A stretch of 8,843 nt of DNA from Candidatus Hodarchaeota archaeon (GCA_030589605.1 JAUUVJ010000147.1:1-8843); one strand, 5' to 3'. Positions 1 to 5,940 are shown, counted from the first letter of the stretch. Translations and numbers: made by a program. The notes: a model not told the origin generated them from the sequence alone.

Positions 1-1082
1 ATATCTTGATAGGCATCGATTCCCGCATCATTCAATATTTTGACACCTTCGGTTTCTTTTGTACCTGTTAATCTTATTACCATTGGAGGAGCGTCTGGGA
101 ATTCTTTTAATGTGTGCAAAATAGCATCAGCTACTACATCACAACGAGTAATACCTCCATAAATGTTAATTAGAACTGCTTTTGGATTCATTGTGAAAAT
201 CAGCTTTAAGGCTTCATATACACGCTCTTTACTTGCACCTCCACCAACATCCAAGAAATTCATTCCAGCTAAACCATGTTGAGCTAAAACATCTAATAAG
301 GCCATAGTTAAACCTGCACCATTTGCAAGAATTCCAATTTGACCATCAAGTTCGACAAATGAAAAACCTACTTTCTGTGCTGTTTTTTCTAAATCAGTTA
401 ACTTACGTTCTTGTAATTTCTTAACAGTAGGTTGGCGAAAAGCAGCGTTATCATCAAGCATCATCTTCCCGTCTACAGCAACCAAACCGTCTGGTGTAAG
501 AACCAATGGATTGATTTCAACTAGTTGAGCTTCTTTTTCTTTAGTAATTCGCCATAACTTGAGGAATAGATCCGTTGCAGATTCAACAAGTTCATCTTTG
601 AAACCTAATTTCAGAGCAACACTCTTGGCAGAATCTTCACTCAAATCTCCTAAAAGAGCGATATTTTGTTTAATAATTGCTTCAGGGTTAGTAGCTGCAA
701 CTTGTTCTATATCAATTCCACCTTCAGCGCTTGCAATGAGAACGAAACGTCTCCCTGAGGTATCTAATGCAATGGAACAATAGTACTCATGCTTAATATC
801 TGCTAGTCCTTCAACAAGAATAGCTTCAACTTCATAAGCACCTACTTTTCGACTAAAATACTCCTCACATAAAGCGAGTGCTTCTTCCTTTGTTTGTGCA
901 ATTTTAATTAAACCTGCTTTTTTTCTACTTCCAATCGCGATTTGTGATTTGACAATTGCAGGAAAATCGAATTGATCAATCTTTTCTTTAATGTTATCGC
1001 TTTTAACAATAACAAGACGATTAGCAAGAGGAATACCAAATTCAGAAAAGACTTCTTTTGCTTCATATTCAAGTAATCGTAT
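1..1082 (-). CDS. sucC: Succinyl-CoA synthetase (ADP- or GDP-forming) beta subunit, C-terminus cut by window edge
   Basis: This subunit binds the nucleotide and, with SucD, interconverts succinyl-CoA and succinate with NTP formation in the cytosolic TCA cycle. The frame is open from 1082 to the left edge (360 codons), so I estimate only 15-30 C-terminal residues are missing. Visible family features are the N-terminus IRLLEYEAKEVF, the ATP-grasp strand VKSQ with a variant glycine loop (about residues 45-59), the Mg-binding VEINPL, and the C-terminal ligase-domain motifs NGAG, NIYGGITRCDVVADAI and LTGT. No in-frame ATG or GTG exists near the start. The ATA at 1082-1080 aligns with the usual initiator Met and lies 8 nt after GGAGG (1095-1091). 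An in-frame TTG at 1097 would place the GGAGG inside the gene. It has its own promoter candidate, separate from fumarase. sucD probably follows beyond position 1. Gene identity is very secure; the start is not. Confidence 0.95.
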   Translation of the reverse strand, partial: MRLLEYEAKEVFSEFGIPLANRLVIVKSDNIKEKIDQFDFPAIVKSQIAIGSRKKAGLIKIAQTKEEALALCEEYFSRKVGAYEVEAILVEGLADIKHEYYCSIALDTSGRRFVLIASAEGGIDIEQVAATNPEAIIKQNIALLGDLSEDSAKSVALKLGFKDELVESATDLFLKLWRITKEKEAQLVEINPLVLTPDGLVAVDGKMMLDDNAAFRQPTVKKLQERKLTDLEKTAQKVGFSFVELDGQIGILANGAGLTMALLDVLAQHGLAGMNFLDVGGGASKERVYEALKLIFTMNPKAVLINIYGGITRCDVVADAILHTLKEFPDAPPMVIRLTGTKETEGVKILNDAGIDAYQD

Positions 1083-1097
1083 TTTCGTAACCTCCAA
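1080..1097 (-). promoter_or_regulatory. sucC ribosome binding site that points to an ATA start
   Basis: On the minus strand GGAGG (1095-1091) is followed by the 8-nt spacer TTACGAAA and then ATA CGA TTA CTT. That is normal Shine-Dalgarno spacing for ATA at 1082, and far too close for the upstream TTG at 1097, whose last base is part of the GGAGG. Use of AUA is inferred; an ATG read as ATA through a sequence error is the main alternative. Confidence 0.6.
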
Positions 1098-1118
1098 AAT
1101 AAACAATTTAATGTAGTA

Positions 1119-1134
1119 GTTATAAATCAATATC
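1119..1134 (-). promoter_or_regulatory. Putative TATA element for sucC
   Basis: The minus strand reads GATATTGATTTATAAC here, with an ATTTATAA core at 1127-1120. Archaeal initiation about 25-27 nt from the TATA centre would fall near 1097, giving a leader of about 15 nt that just includes the GGAGG. The BRE part is weak, so this is a candidate only. Confidence 0.4.
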
Positions 1135-1143
1135 AAAAAAAAA
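1135..1143 (-). terminator. Poly-T tract after the fumarase operon
   Basis: Nine consecutive T on the minus strand begin about 17 nt after the fumarase beta stop codon. Archaeal RNA polymerase terminates at such U-tracts without needing a hairpin. It separates the fumarase transcript from the sucC promoter just downstream. Confidence 0.5.
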
Positions 1144-1160
1144 TATAGAAAGGATTATTT

Positions 1161-1766
1161 TTAGAAAGTTATATCTAAAAATTCACCTATTTTACCTAGT
1201 TTTGCTTTAGCTTCATCTGCAACATTCTGGAATAAGCTATCTCCATTGGTATCAATACCAACTATTAAAGGACCAAATTTTTCTACTTCTAGAACCCATA
1301 GACACTCCGGTGTTCCTAGATCCAACCAATGGACTTCTTTAACACGCTTGATACCTTTTGCAGCCACTACTGCGGCTCCACCAACAAAAGCTGTGTAAAC
1401 TGCTTTCAACTCTTTCATTGCTTTTACGGTTCTTGCTCCCATACCACCTTTGCCAATTACAACATTAACTTTGAATTCTTTAATGAATTCATCTTCAAAC
1501 ATGTCTAAACGAGTTGAAGTTGTGGGACCTGCAGCAACGATTTCCCAATCATCACCAACTTGTCGAACAACAGGGCCACAGTGATAAACTGCTAACCCTT
1601 CGAAATCGATGGGCATTTTCTCGCCTTTTTCAGCCATTTCTAGCGCACGTTCATGAGCTTCATCACGAGCGGTAAAAACAATCCCAGAGATGTAAATAAC
1701 ATCCCCGATTTTGAGCTTTTGTACATCTTCTTTTGAAATTGGGGTAGTAAAATGATATTCTGCCAT
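1161..1766 (-). CDS. Fumarate hydratase class I, beta subunit (TtdB/FumA C-terminal domain family)
   Basis: The 201-residue protein is the C-terminal half of class I iron-sulfur fumarase and pairs with the alpha subunit to hydrate fumarate to (S)-malate in the cytosol. Diagnostic stretches are ISGIVFTARDEAH (27-39), HCGPVV (62-67), AGPTTSTRLD (79-88), IGKGGMG (104-110) and GTPECLWVLEVE (151-162). Length is normal for a split beta subunit. The ATG at 1766 lies 7 nt after GGAGG, itself within the last codons of the alpha gene, and only 2 nt separate the genes, so the pair should be co-transcribed and translationally coupled. L(+)-tartrate dehydratase and related dehydratases share this fold. 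The TCA neighbours favour fumarase. Confidence 0.92.
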   Translation of the reverse strand: MAEYHFTTPISKEDVQKLKIGDVIYISGIVFTARDEAHERALEMAEKGEKMPIDFEGLAVYHCGPVVRQVGDDWEIVAAGPTTSTRLDMFEDEFIKEFKVNVVIGKGGMGARTVKAMKELKAVYTAFVGGAAVVAAKGIKRVKEVHWLDLGTPECLWVLEVEKFGPLIVGIDTNGDSLFQNVADEAKAKLGKIGEFLDITF

Positions 1767-1768
1767 AA

Positions 1769-2665
1769 TTAAGCCTCCTTATGAGTTAAGAATTCCACTC
1801 GTTTATCAGGATAGATACGACAAGTCGCGCGACGGGCTGCCCAGCACTGTATAGTCACACCAACGGGTAATGATGCTGGATGTCGATGAGCATATTCAAT
1901 CTTTACATCCAAAGCAGTGGATACATCGCCGCCTAATCCCATAGATCCAAATCCAGTCATATTGATTGCTTTCAACAGATCTTCTTCAAGTTGAGCTATC
2001 TTTGGATCAGAATGTCTCTGTCCGAGAGGACGCATCAATTGCTTTTTCCCTAGTTTTAAGGCAATATCAGCTCCACCGCCTATACCAACGCCGACAATAA
2101 CTGGAGGACATGGTTGTCCACCCGCATTCATAATAGAGTCTATTACGAACTTTTTTATGCCTTTAATTCCTTGTCCAGGTTTGAGCATTGCTAGAGCACA
2201 CATATTCTCAGATCCACCGCCTTTGGGGAAAGCTGTAATCTCTAAATAATCAGCTCCAGGAATGAAATCATAGTTGATGAAAGGAATGTGCCTGCCAGTA
2301 TTATCTCCAGAATTTCCACCAACGATTGGATTAACCGCATTTGGCCTCATTGGCACTTCTTTAGTGGCACGAGCGGAAGCTTTGCGAAGGGTTTCCTCAA
2401 TACCAACCACTTTGGGGAAATTTTCACCTATATTAACATAATAGATGTGAATCCCTGTATCCTGACACATTGGAGTGCTTGTTTCTTCAGCAATTCCAAA
2501 GTTTTCAACTATTGTCTTCAATGCTGCTTTGCTCGTAGGTTTAGTCTCCGCCTCGTACATTTTCTTTAAAGCCTCAGATACATCATTTGGTAGCTGAGTT
2601 GCAGCAAATTTGAGTAATTTAACAGTAGTATCTTCTATTAGATTGTTATCAAATGTTTCTGTCAT
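1769..2665 (-). CDS. Fumarate hydratase class I, alpha subunit (TtdA/FumA N-terminal domain family)
   Basis: This iron-sulfur subunit of the split class I fumarase holds the [4Fe-4S] cluster that activates water. In numbering from a GTG at 2674 the three cluster cysteines are C70 (TPMCQDTG), C159 (GSENMCA) and C189 (GGQPCPP). Other family motifs are PMRPNAVNP, FPKGGGSEN, GVGIGGGAD and GSMGLGGD. The GTG adds only MIN. I prefer the ATG at 2665 (MTETFDNN, 298 aa) because family members start near it and the nearest SD-like sequence, a weak GTGAT, lies just before it. No GGAGG is present, unlike the other genes. An 8-codon mini-ORF ends 5 nt upstream. Oxygen-sensitive class I enzymes suit anaerobic or microaerobic life; co-occurrence with Sdh suggests either TCA direction. 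Confidence 0.93.
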   Translation of the reverse strand: MTETFDNNLIEDTTVKLLKFAATQLPNDVSEALKKMYEAETKPTSKAALKTIVENFGIAEETSTPMCQDTGIHIYYVNIGENFPKVVGIEETLRKASARATKEVPMRPNAVNPIVGGNSGDNTGRHIPFINYDFIPGADYLEITAFPKGGGSENMCALAMLKPGQGIKGIKKFVIDSIMNAGGQPCPPVIVGVGIGGGADIALKLGKKQLMRPLGQRHSDPKIAQLEEDLLKAINMTGFGSMGLGGDVSTALDVKIEYAHRHPASLPVGVTIQCWAARRATCRIYPDKRVEFLTHKEA

Positions 2666-2670
2666 ATTAA

Positions 2671-2697
2671 TCACTGTTCATAAGCTGAAATCATCAT
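2671..2697 (-). other. Possible 8-codon upstream ORF (MMISAYEQ) before fumarase alpha
   Basis: An ATG ATG pair at 2697-2692 opens an 8-codon frame that stops with TGA at 2673-2671, 5 nt before the ATG of fumarase alpha and in a different frame. If transcription starts about 25 nt from the TATA-like element near 2727, the mRNA would begin only a few bases before this ATG, making it nearly leaderless. Reinitiation could compensate for the poor ribosome binding site of fumarase alpha. A frame this short can easily arise by chance. Confidence 0.25.
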
Positions 2698-2722
2698 GAA
2701 AACTAATTAATTATTATTTCAC

Positions 2723-2760
2723 ATTATAATAAAAATTCTAGTATCAGAAGTTTTCGCTTA
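2723..2760 (-). promoter_or_regulatory. Fumarase operon promoter region
   Basis: The minus strand carries AATAAGCGAAAACTTCT (its CGAAAA at 2756-2751), closely matching boxes upstream of the lyase and regulator genes, then a TATA-like TATTATAAT at about 2731-2723. CGAAAA resembles an archaeal BRE. The TATA-like partner right after it (CTTCTGAT) is weak, so initiation could come from either element, near 2720 or 2702. The box lies 91 nt from the ATG at 2665. Confidence 0.45.
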
Positions 2761-3127
2761 TTGATTTTGATTATCAACAATAGTTAATATATTCTACAGA
2801 TCCTTCTTTACTGTGTTTTCTTATCTTTTCTAATCTTCTATCCACCCTATTGTTCAAAATACACAGCTGGATCTATAGTGGAATCCTTATAAAAGTATCA
2901 AAGTTAAGAGAACTCTTTGAAATCCATTTCTTACCTGCATCCCATTACGACTCTTCATTTCATTCTGATTTTCAAAATCGGGAGATCACTCTTTTTAACT
3001 ACTTAATTCTTATTATTATAGGAATTATTTGGTGATAAGTAGCATTTCTTTTCAATTTTATATAAGAATAAATATGTTCTTTTCATTATTAGCAGAACAA
3101 AAAATCGTTTTGTTCTAAAAAGCGTAG
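2761..3127. other. AT-rich intergenic stretch, no convincing gene
   Basis: Between the fumarase promoter and the lyase terminator this stretch is very AT-rich and I see no supportable coding region. It holds a small dyad TTGAT-T-ATCAA (2767-2777), a symmetric TATA-like sequence TTTTATATAAG near 3056-3066 that could work on either strand, and a perfect 9-bp inverted repeat at 3094-3116. A long fumarase leader or a small RNA starting at the 3060 TATA is possible but unsupported. Confidence 0.4.
3094..3116. repeat. Perfect 9-bp inverted repeat with 5-nt loop
   Basis: AGAACAAAA (3094-3102) and TTTTGTTCT (3108-3116) are exact reverse complements separated by AATCG. It lies 11 nt beyond the poly-T tract that follows the lyase gene. 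It may be a backup A/U-rich hairpin at the 3' end of that transcript, or a protein-binding dyad. Confidence 0.55.
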
Positions 3128-3129
3128 AG

Positions 3130-3151
3130 AAAAAAAAAGAGAAAAAAAAAA
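3130..3151 (-). terminator. Double poly-T terminator of the ammonia-lyase gene
   Basis: On the minus strand, ten T, then CTC, then nine T begin about 42 nt after the lyase stop codon. Two near-perfect U-tracts in tandem are a typical archaeal intrinsic terminator. No lyase-sense gene lies close downstream, so the lyase is probably monocistronic. Confidence 0.65.
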
Positions 3152-3192
3152 TGAAATGTAGGTCAGTTATTTACAATTGACTCTGATAAAGT

Positions 3193-4770
3193 TTAATGTA
3201 TTGACCTAGGAGGTTGATATTGTTTTTCAGAAGTTATTTCTGGTGGAAATTCTAAACTACCGATGAGTTTTTCAACCTCTTCAAGAATTTCACATGATTT
3301 AACAAGATTTAACATGTTTGTATGATCATCAAACAAAGGCCGATCAATATCAAGGAATTCAACATATTTTCTGATGACATCTTTGGCTTTTTGAACACCA
3401 TTACCGAATTTATGTTCACGGAAGTCTAAAGCTTGTGCGGCTGCCATCAATTCTATACCTAAAATACCGTATGCATTATCCATAATCTGGATATTATTAA
3501 TAGCAGTATTCATTCCCATTGAAACAAAATCTTCTTGATCTGCTGCTGCTGGAATCGACTGAATACTTGCAGGCATTGAAAGTATCCTTTGTTCTACAAT
3601 TTGCATACAAGCAGTATATTGGCTTAACATGAGTCCTGAAAACATACCTGCTCCTTTAGTTAGAAATGGAGGTAAACCAATACTTAACGCAGGTTTATTT
3701 AAACGATTAATTCTCCGTTCAGACATTACGCAAACCATAGTAATAGCCGCGGATATCATGTCCATCGGTAAACTAACTGGAGTCCCTTGGAAATTCGCGC
3801 CTGTTAAAGTTAATTTTTCCTCTGGAAAGAAGATTGGGTTATCACCAACTCCATTCAATTCGATTTCCACCTGTGTGCGAGCAAAAGCTAACGCGTCATG
3901 TGCAGCGCCAATTACTTGTGGTGTGGAACGCATTGAATAAGCATCCTGCACTCTGATTTTTAATTTTCCTTCCGCTAAATCACTTCCCTCAAGTACTTTG
4001 TTCAAGGATTTTGAACATCTTACAGCTCCAGGGAATCCTCTTATGATATGTAGCTTAGGATGGTAAGGTTTCATATTTGCAAGTAGTGCTTCAAGTGTCA
4101 TTGCTGCTGCTATTTCTGCTTGTTTTAAAAAACGATTAAAGTCATAAAGTAATATTGCACTCATTGCTGTTAGTAAGTTTGACCCATTAATTGCTGCCAA
4201 GCCATCTCTTGCTTGTAAACCTGGAACTGGTATTCCAGCTCTATCCATTGCCTCTTTACCTTCAAGGAGCTCTCCTTTATAATATGCCTTACCTTCACCC
4301 ATAAGAAGCAGACTCAATTGTGCCATCGGCGCTAAATCACCACTAGCTCCCACAGACCCCTTTTGACATACATAAGGTGTTACACCTTTGTTTAACATAT
4401 CTATGAAAGTTTGAGTAATTTCAATTCTACATCCACTGTTCCCATGAGCGTGTACATTTGCTCTACTCACCATTGCTCCTCTTACATATTCTATAGGAGC
4501 AGGATCTCCAATTCCAGCTGCATGATTATAGATCAAATACTTTTGAAAATCTTTAGTTTGTTGATCGTCTAGAATTACTTCAGAAAACTCACCAATTCCT
4601 GTATTCACTCCATACATGATTTCTTTGGCTATAATTTTTTCTTCAAGCATTTCTCTGCAAACATTGATACGTTTAATGGCATCAGGATGCAATTCCACTT
4701 TTTCATTATGTCTTGCAACTTGCAAGACGTCTTCTATTGATAAATCTGAACCTGTAATTATAATAGTCAT
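3193..4770 (-). CDS. Histidine/aromatic amino acid ammonia-lyase (MIO family, HutH-like)
   Basis: A cytosolic lyase that removes ammonia from an aromatic amino acid, for histidine giving trans-urocanate. At 525 residues it is near the usual 500-560. The self-made MIO cofactor comes from A142-S143-G144 (GSVGASGDLAPMAQ). Y53 in YGVNTGIGEF matches the catalytic Tyr of Pseudomonas putida HutH, with H83, N195 (INGSN), Y278 and R281 (QDAYSMRSTPQV) and E413 (DQEDFVSMG). The glutamate at 413 favours histidine, since phenylalanine and tyrosine lyases usually have Gln there. HutH-type SH is NH here (82-83) and QEDH is QEDF (F415), so the substrate is uncertain; tyrosine or phenylalanine lyase or 2,3-aminomutase remain possible. 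The ATG is 8 nt after GAGGT. No hutU, hutI or formiminoglutamate gene is in the window. A Bat-type regulator is divergent. Family certain, substrate moderate. Confidence 0.93.
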   Translation of the reverse strand: MTIIITGSDLSIEDVLQVARHNEKVELHPDAIKRINVCREMLEEKIIAKEIMYGVNTGIGEFSEVILDDQQTKDFQKYLIYNHAAGIGDPAPIEYVRGAMVSRANVHAHGNSGCRIEITQTFIDMLNKGVTPYVCQKGSVGASGDLAPMAQLSLLLMGEGKAYYKGELLEGKEAMDRAGIPVPGLQARDGLAAINGSNLLTAMSAILLYDFNRFLKQAEIAAAMTLEALLANMKPYHPKLHIIRGFPGAVRCSKSLNKVLEGSDLAEGKLKIRVQDAYSMRSTPQVIGAAHDALAFARTQVEIELNGVGDNPIFFPEEKLTLTGANFQGTPVSLPMDMISAAITMVCVMSERRINRLNKPALSIGLPPFLTKGAGMFSGLMLSQYTACMQIVEQRILSMPASIQSIPAAADQEDFVSMGMNTAINNIQIMDNAYGILGIELMAAAQALDFREHKFGNGVQKAKDVIRKYVEFLDIDRPLFDDHTNMLNLVKSCEILEEVEKLIGSLEFPPEITSEKQYQPPRSIH

Positions 4771-4776
4771 TTTAAT

Positions 4777-4845
4777 TTACCTCAATGAGATTGAAAACCA
4801 TGAATAATATAGACATAAATTCTTATCCATTGGTCCTAAAAGCAT
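4777..4845 (-). other. Putative 22-codon leader ORF rich in aromatic residues, before the lyase
   Basis: On the minus strand an ATG at 4845-4843 opens a 22-codon frame ending with TAA at 4779-4777, 6 nt before the lyase ATG. Its last codons, TTG AGG TAA, contain the lyase ribosome binding site GAGGTAA. The predicted peptide holds LYYSWF, so two Tyr, one Trp and one Phe fall within six residues, plus a further Phe two residues later, and no His. An internal ATG at 4830 gives a 17-codon version. If transcription starts near 4841 only that shorter version would be translated from the mRNA. The arrangement resembles an attenuation or translational-coupling leader. Its upstream SD (AGGA before the internal ATG) is poor and chance is possible. 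Confidence 0.35.
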
Positions 4846-4862
4846 TGTTGCCAAGGCAACAA
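4845..4862. promoter_or_regulatory. Perfect 8-bp-arm palindrome, candidate operator
   Basis: TTGTTGCC-AA-GGCAACAA is an exact dyad, G+C-rich for this otherwise AT-rich intergenic DNA. It begins one base downstream of the TATA-like end of the lyase promoter box (4877-4864), between TATA and the predicted start site near 4841. A bound dimer there should block RNA polymerase. The two-base loop argues against an RNA hairpin. The divergent Bat-type regulator is the obvious candidate ligand, but that link is inferred. Confidence 0.6.
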
Positions 4863-4863
4863 A

Positions 4864-4885
4864 GAAAGAAATTTTCGCTCATTAT
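4864..4885 (-). promoter_or_regulatory. Lyase promoter box (BRE-like CGAAAA plus weak TATA)
   Basis: The minus strand reads AATGAGCGAAAATTTCT followed by TTC, with CGAAAA at 4877-4872. The same box precedes the regulator and fumarase genes. The TATA equivalent TTTCTTTC is poor, suggesting a weak or activated promoter. A second TATA-like stretch (TCTATATTA, around 4810-4818) could start a shorter mRNA near 4785. Confidence 0.45.
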
Positions 4886-4955
4886 CATTTTATGAAATAA
4901 TAATTCAATAAAATAGGCTATCAGATTAGCAGTATTTCTGAAATCTATTGCTTAG

Positions 4956-4980
4956 TTAATAAACGAAAATTTATTATGTA
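4956..4980 (+). promoter_or_regulatory. Regulator promoter (BRE CGAAAA plus TATA TTTATTAT)
   Basis: AATAAACGAAAATTTATTATG carries CGAAAA at 4964-4969 directly followed by TTTATTAT at 4970-4977, a good archaeal BRE/TATA pair. Initiation is expected near 5000, giving a leader of about 50 nt to the ATG at 5053. It is the best promoter in the window and shares its box with the lyase and fumarase promoters. Confidence 0.6.
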
Positions 4981-5033
4981 GAGATATTTCTAGATTATTA
5001 ATTACTTTTAATAAAAGTAAAAGGTTATAGAAC

Positions 5034-5063
5034 ATGAAGCTGGAGATTTTTAATGGTTTTTGA
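5034..5063 (+). other. Possible 9-codon ORF overlapping the regulator start
   Basis: ATG at 5034 opens MKLEIFNGF with TGA at 5061-5063, overlapping the regulator's first 11 bases in another frame. It has an SD-like AAGGTT 7 nt upstream (about 5021-5026). Translating it would compete with initiation at 5053. It may be chance. Confidence 0.2.
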
Positions 5064-5832
5064 GGTTAAAATCAGAATAAAACATGAATGTCCTTTTTTA
5101 GAGTTTTCAATGCTATTTGGTAGAAAGAAAATATATCATTATGCTGGTTCAGATTTTCATTACTTGTTATTACCTGATCCGATCACAAAGAAAGTAATAG
5201 AGCATGGTTTTTCCACTTTTCCTAATTTTGAGAAATGGAAAATCAGTGGAAATATTGTTTCTCTTCAAAAAGATAAAGAAGAAAAATGGAAGTTTCCAAA
5301 CAGGAAAATAAAGTCGAAAAAAGGGAATATACCTCTTAATCCTTCAATTTATGAAAATTCGATTACTACTTTAGTCTCGTTAAATGGAGGAATGTCACTT
5401 TTTCCAGTTATTTATGAGAATGGTTATGAATATCACAGCATATTATGTAATGATTCTAAAATACTGACTAAAGTTCTAAATGCACTTAAAAAATTCCCTG
5501 AAACAGAGATACTCCAAAGAAATGATATTGGTGAGGATTCCCTCCATAGACAATCTGCTATCTTCTTTCAAATGATTGGACAATTGACTGAAAAGCAAAT
5601 TGCTGTTTCTATACTTGCTTTCAATAAAGGATATTATGATATACCAAGAAAGATTCGATTACAAGATATAGCAGAAGAACTAGGAGTAACACGATATGCT
5701 GTTGAACGATTACTCAGAGCTTCTGAAAACAAAATTATGAAATTTTTAATTCCTTATTTAAACATAAAGAATATTGAAGAAGAAACAGATGACTCATTAT
5801 CTGAAAGGTTACAAAAAATATCTGAATTGTAG
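5053..5832 (+). CDS. Bat-type (HTH_10) helix-turn-helix transcriptional regulator
   Basis: This 259-residue protein has a C-terminal HTH of the bacterio-opsin-activator type at about residues 177-236: LTEKQIAVSILAF, the signature GYYDIPRK (193-200), LQDIAEELGVTRYAVERLLRASENKI and a following hydrophobic FLIPYL. The family GYYdiPR and LAeeLG elements are clear. The N-terminal 170 residues form no domain I can name; they begin VKIRIKHECPF and may be a ligand-sensing module as in related archaeal proteins. There is no membrane segment, so it should be cytosolic. Start: ATG at 5053, 5 nt after GGAGA. It diverges from the ammonia-lyase gene with a shared 282-bp control region and a palindrome, so regulation of the lyase is the most likely job, and autoregulation is possible. 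Family secure; target and inducer unknown. Confidence 0.85.
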   Translation: MVFEVKIRIKHECPFLEFSMLFGRKKIYHYAGSDFHYLLLPDPITKKVIEHGFSTFPNFEKWKISGNIVSLQKDKEEKWKFPNRKIKSKKGNIPLNPSIYENSITTLVSLNGGMSLFPVIYENGYEYHSILCNDSKILTKVLNALKKFPETEILQRNDIGEDSLHRQSAIFFQMIGQLTEKQIAVSILAFNKGYYDIPRKIRLQDIAEELGVTRYAVERLLRASENKIMKFLIPYLNIKNIEEETDDSLSERLQKISEL

Positions 5833-5854
5833 AGATTACCTGAATAACAGGATA

Positions 5855-5882
5855 GAAAAAAAAGAGAAGACAAATAGAAAAA
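5855..5882 (-). terminator. Poly-T tracts after sdhB
   Basis: On the minus strand five T (5882-5878) and eight T (5863-5856) lie about 80-105 nt downstream of the sdhB stop. They resemble the T-tract terminator after the lyase gene and would end the sdh operon transcript before it enters the regulator antisense. Confidence 0.45.
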
Positions 5883-5905
5883 CTATCAATTGACAGCTTT
5901 CCTTA

Positions 5906-5940
5906 ATTTGTTTTTTAGAATTGATCACTTATTTTTTGTT
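5906..5940 (+). terminator. Poly-T tracts after the regulator gene
   Basis: Two T6 runs (5911-5916 and 5932-5937) sit about 80-105 nt after the regulator stop codon on its own strand. Together with the minus-strand tracts they form a convergent termination zone between the regulator and sdhB. Confidence 0.4.

Noticed and set aside
2672..2674. GTG at 2674 as the start of fumarase alpha
   Set aside because: It adds only three residues with no SD support; the ATG at 2665 matches the family N-terminus, although GTG cannot be fully excluded.
2784..3035. Open frame on the plus strand (61 codons from a TTG at 2850) with a hydrophobic C-terminus
   Set aside because: There is no ATG and no ribosome binding site. 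The hydrophobic residues are what T-rich intergenic DNA gives by chance, and I recognise no family.
3629..3940. 103-codon plus-strand frame inside the lyase gene
   Set aside because: It is antisense to a highly conserved enzyme region and shows no family motifs; it is a shadow of the lyase reading frame.
4845..4862. Palindrome as a transcription terminator hairpin
   Set aside because: It has a two-base loop, no following T-tract and lies between divergent promoters, so an operator is more likely.
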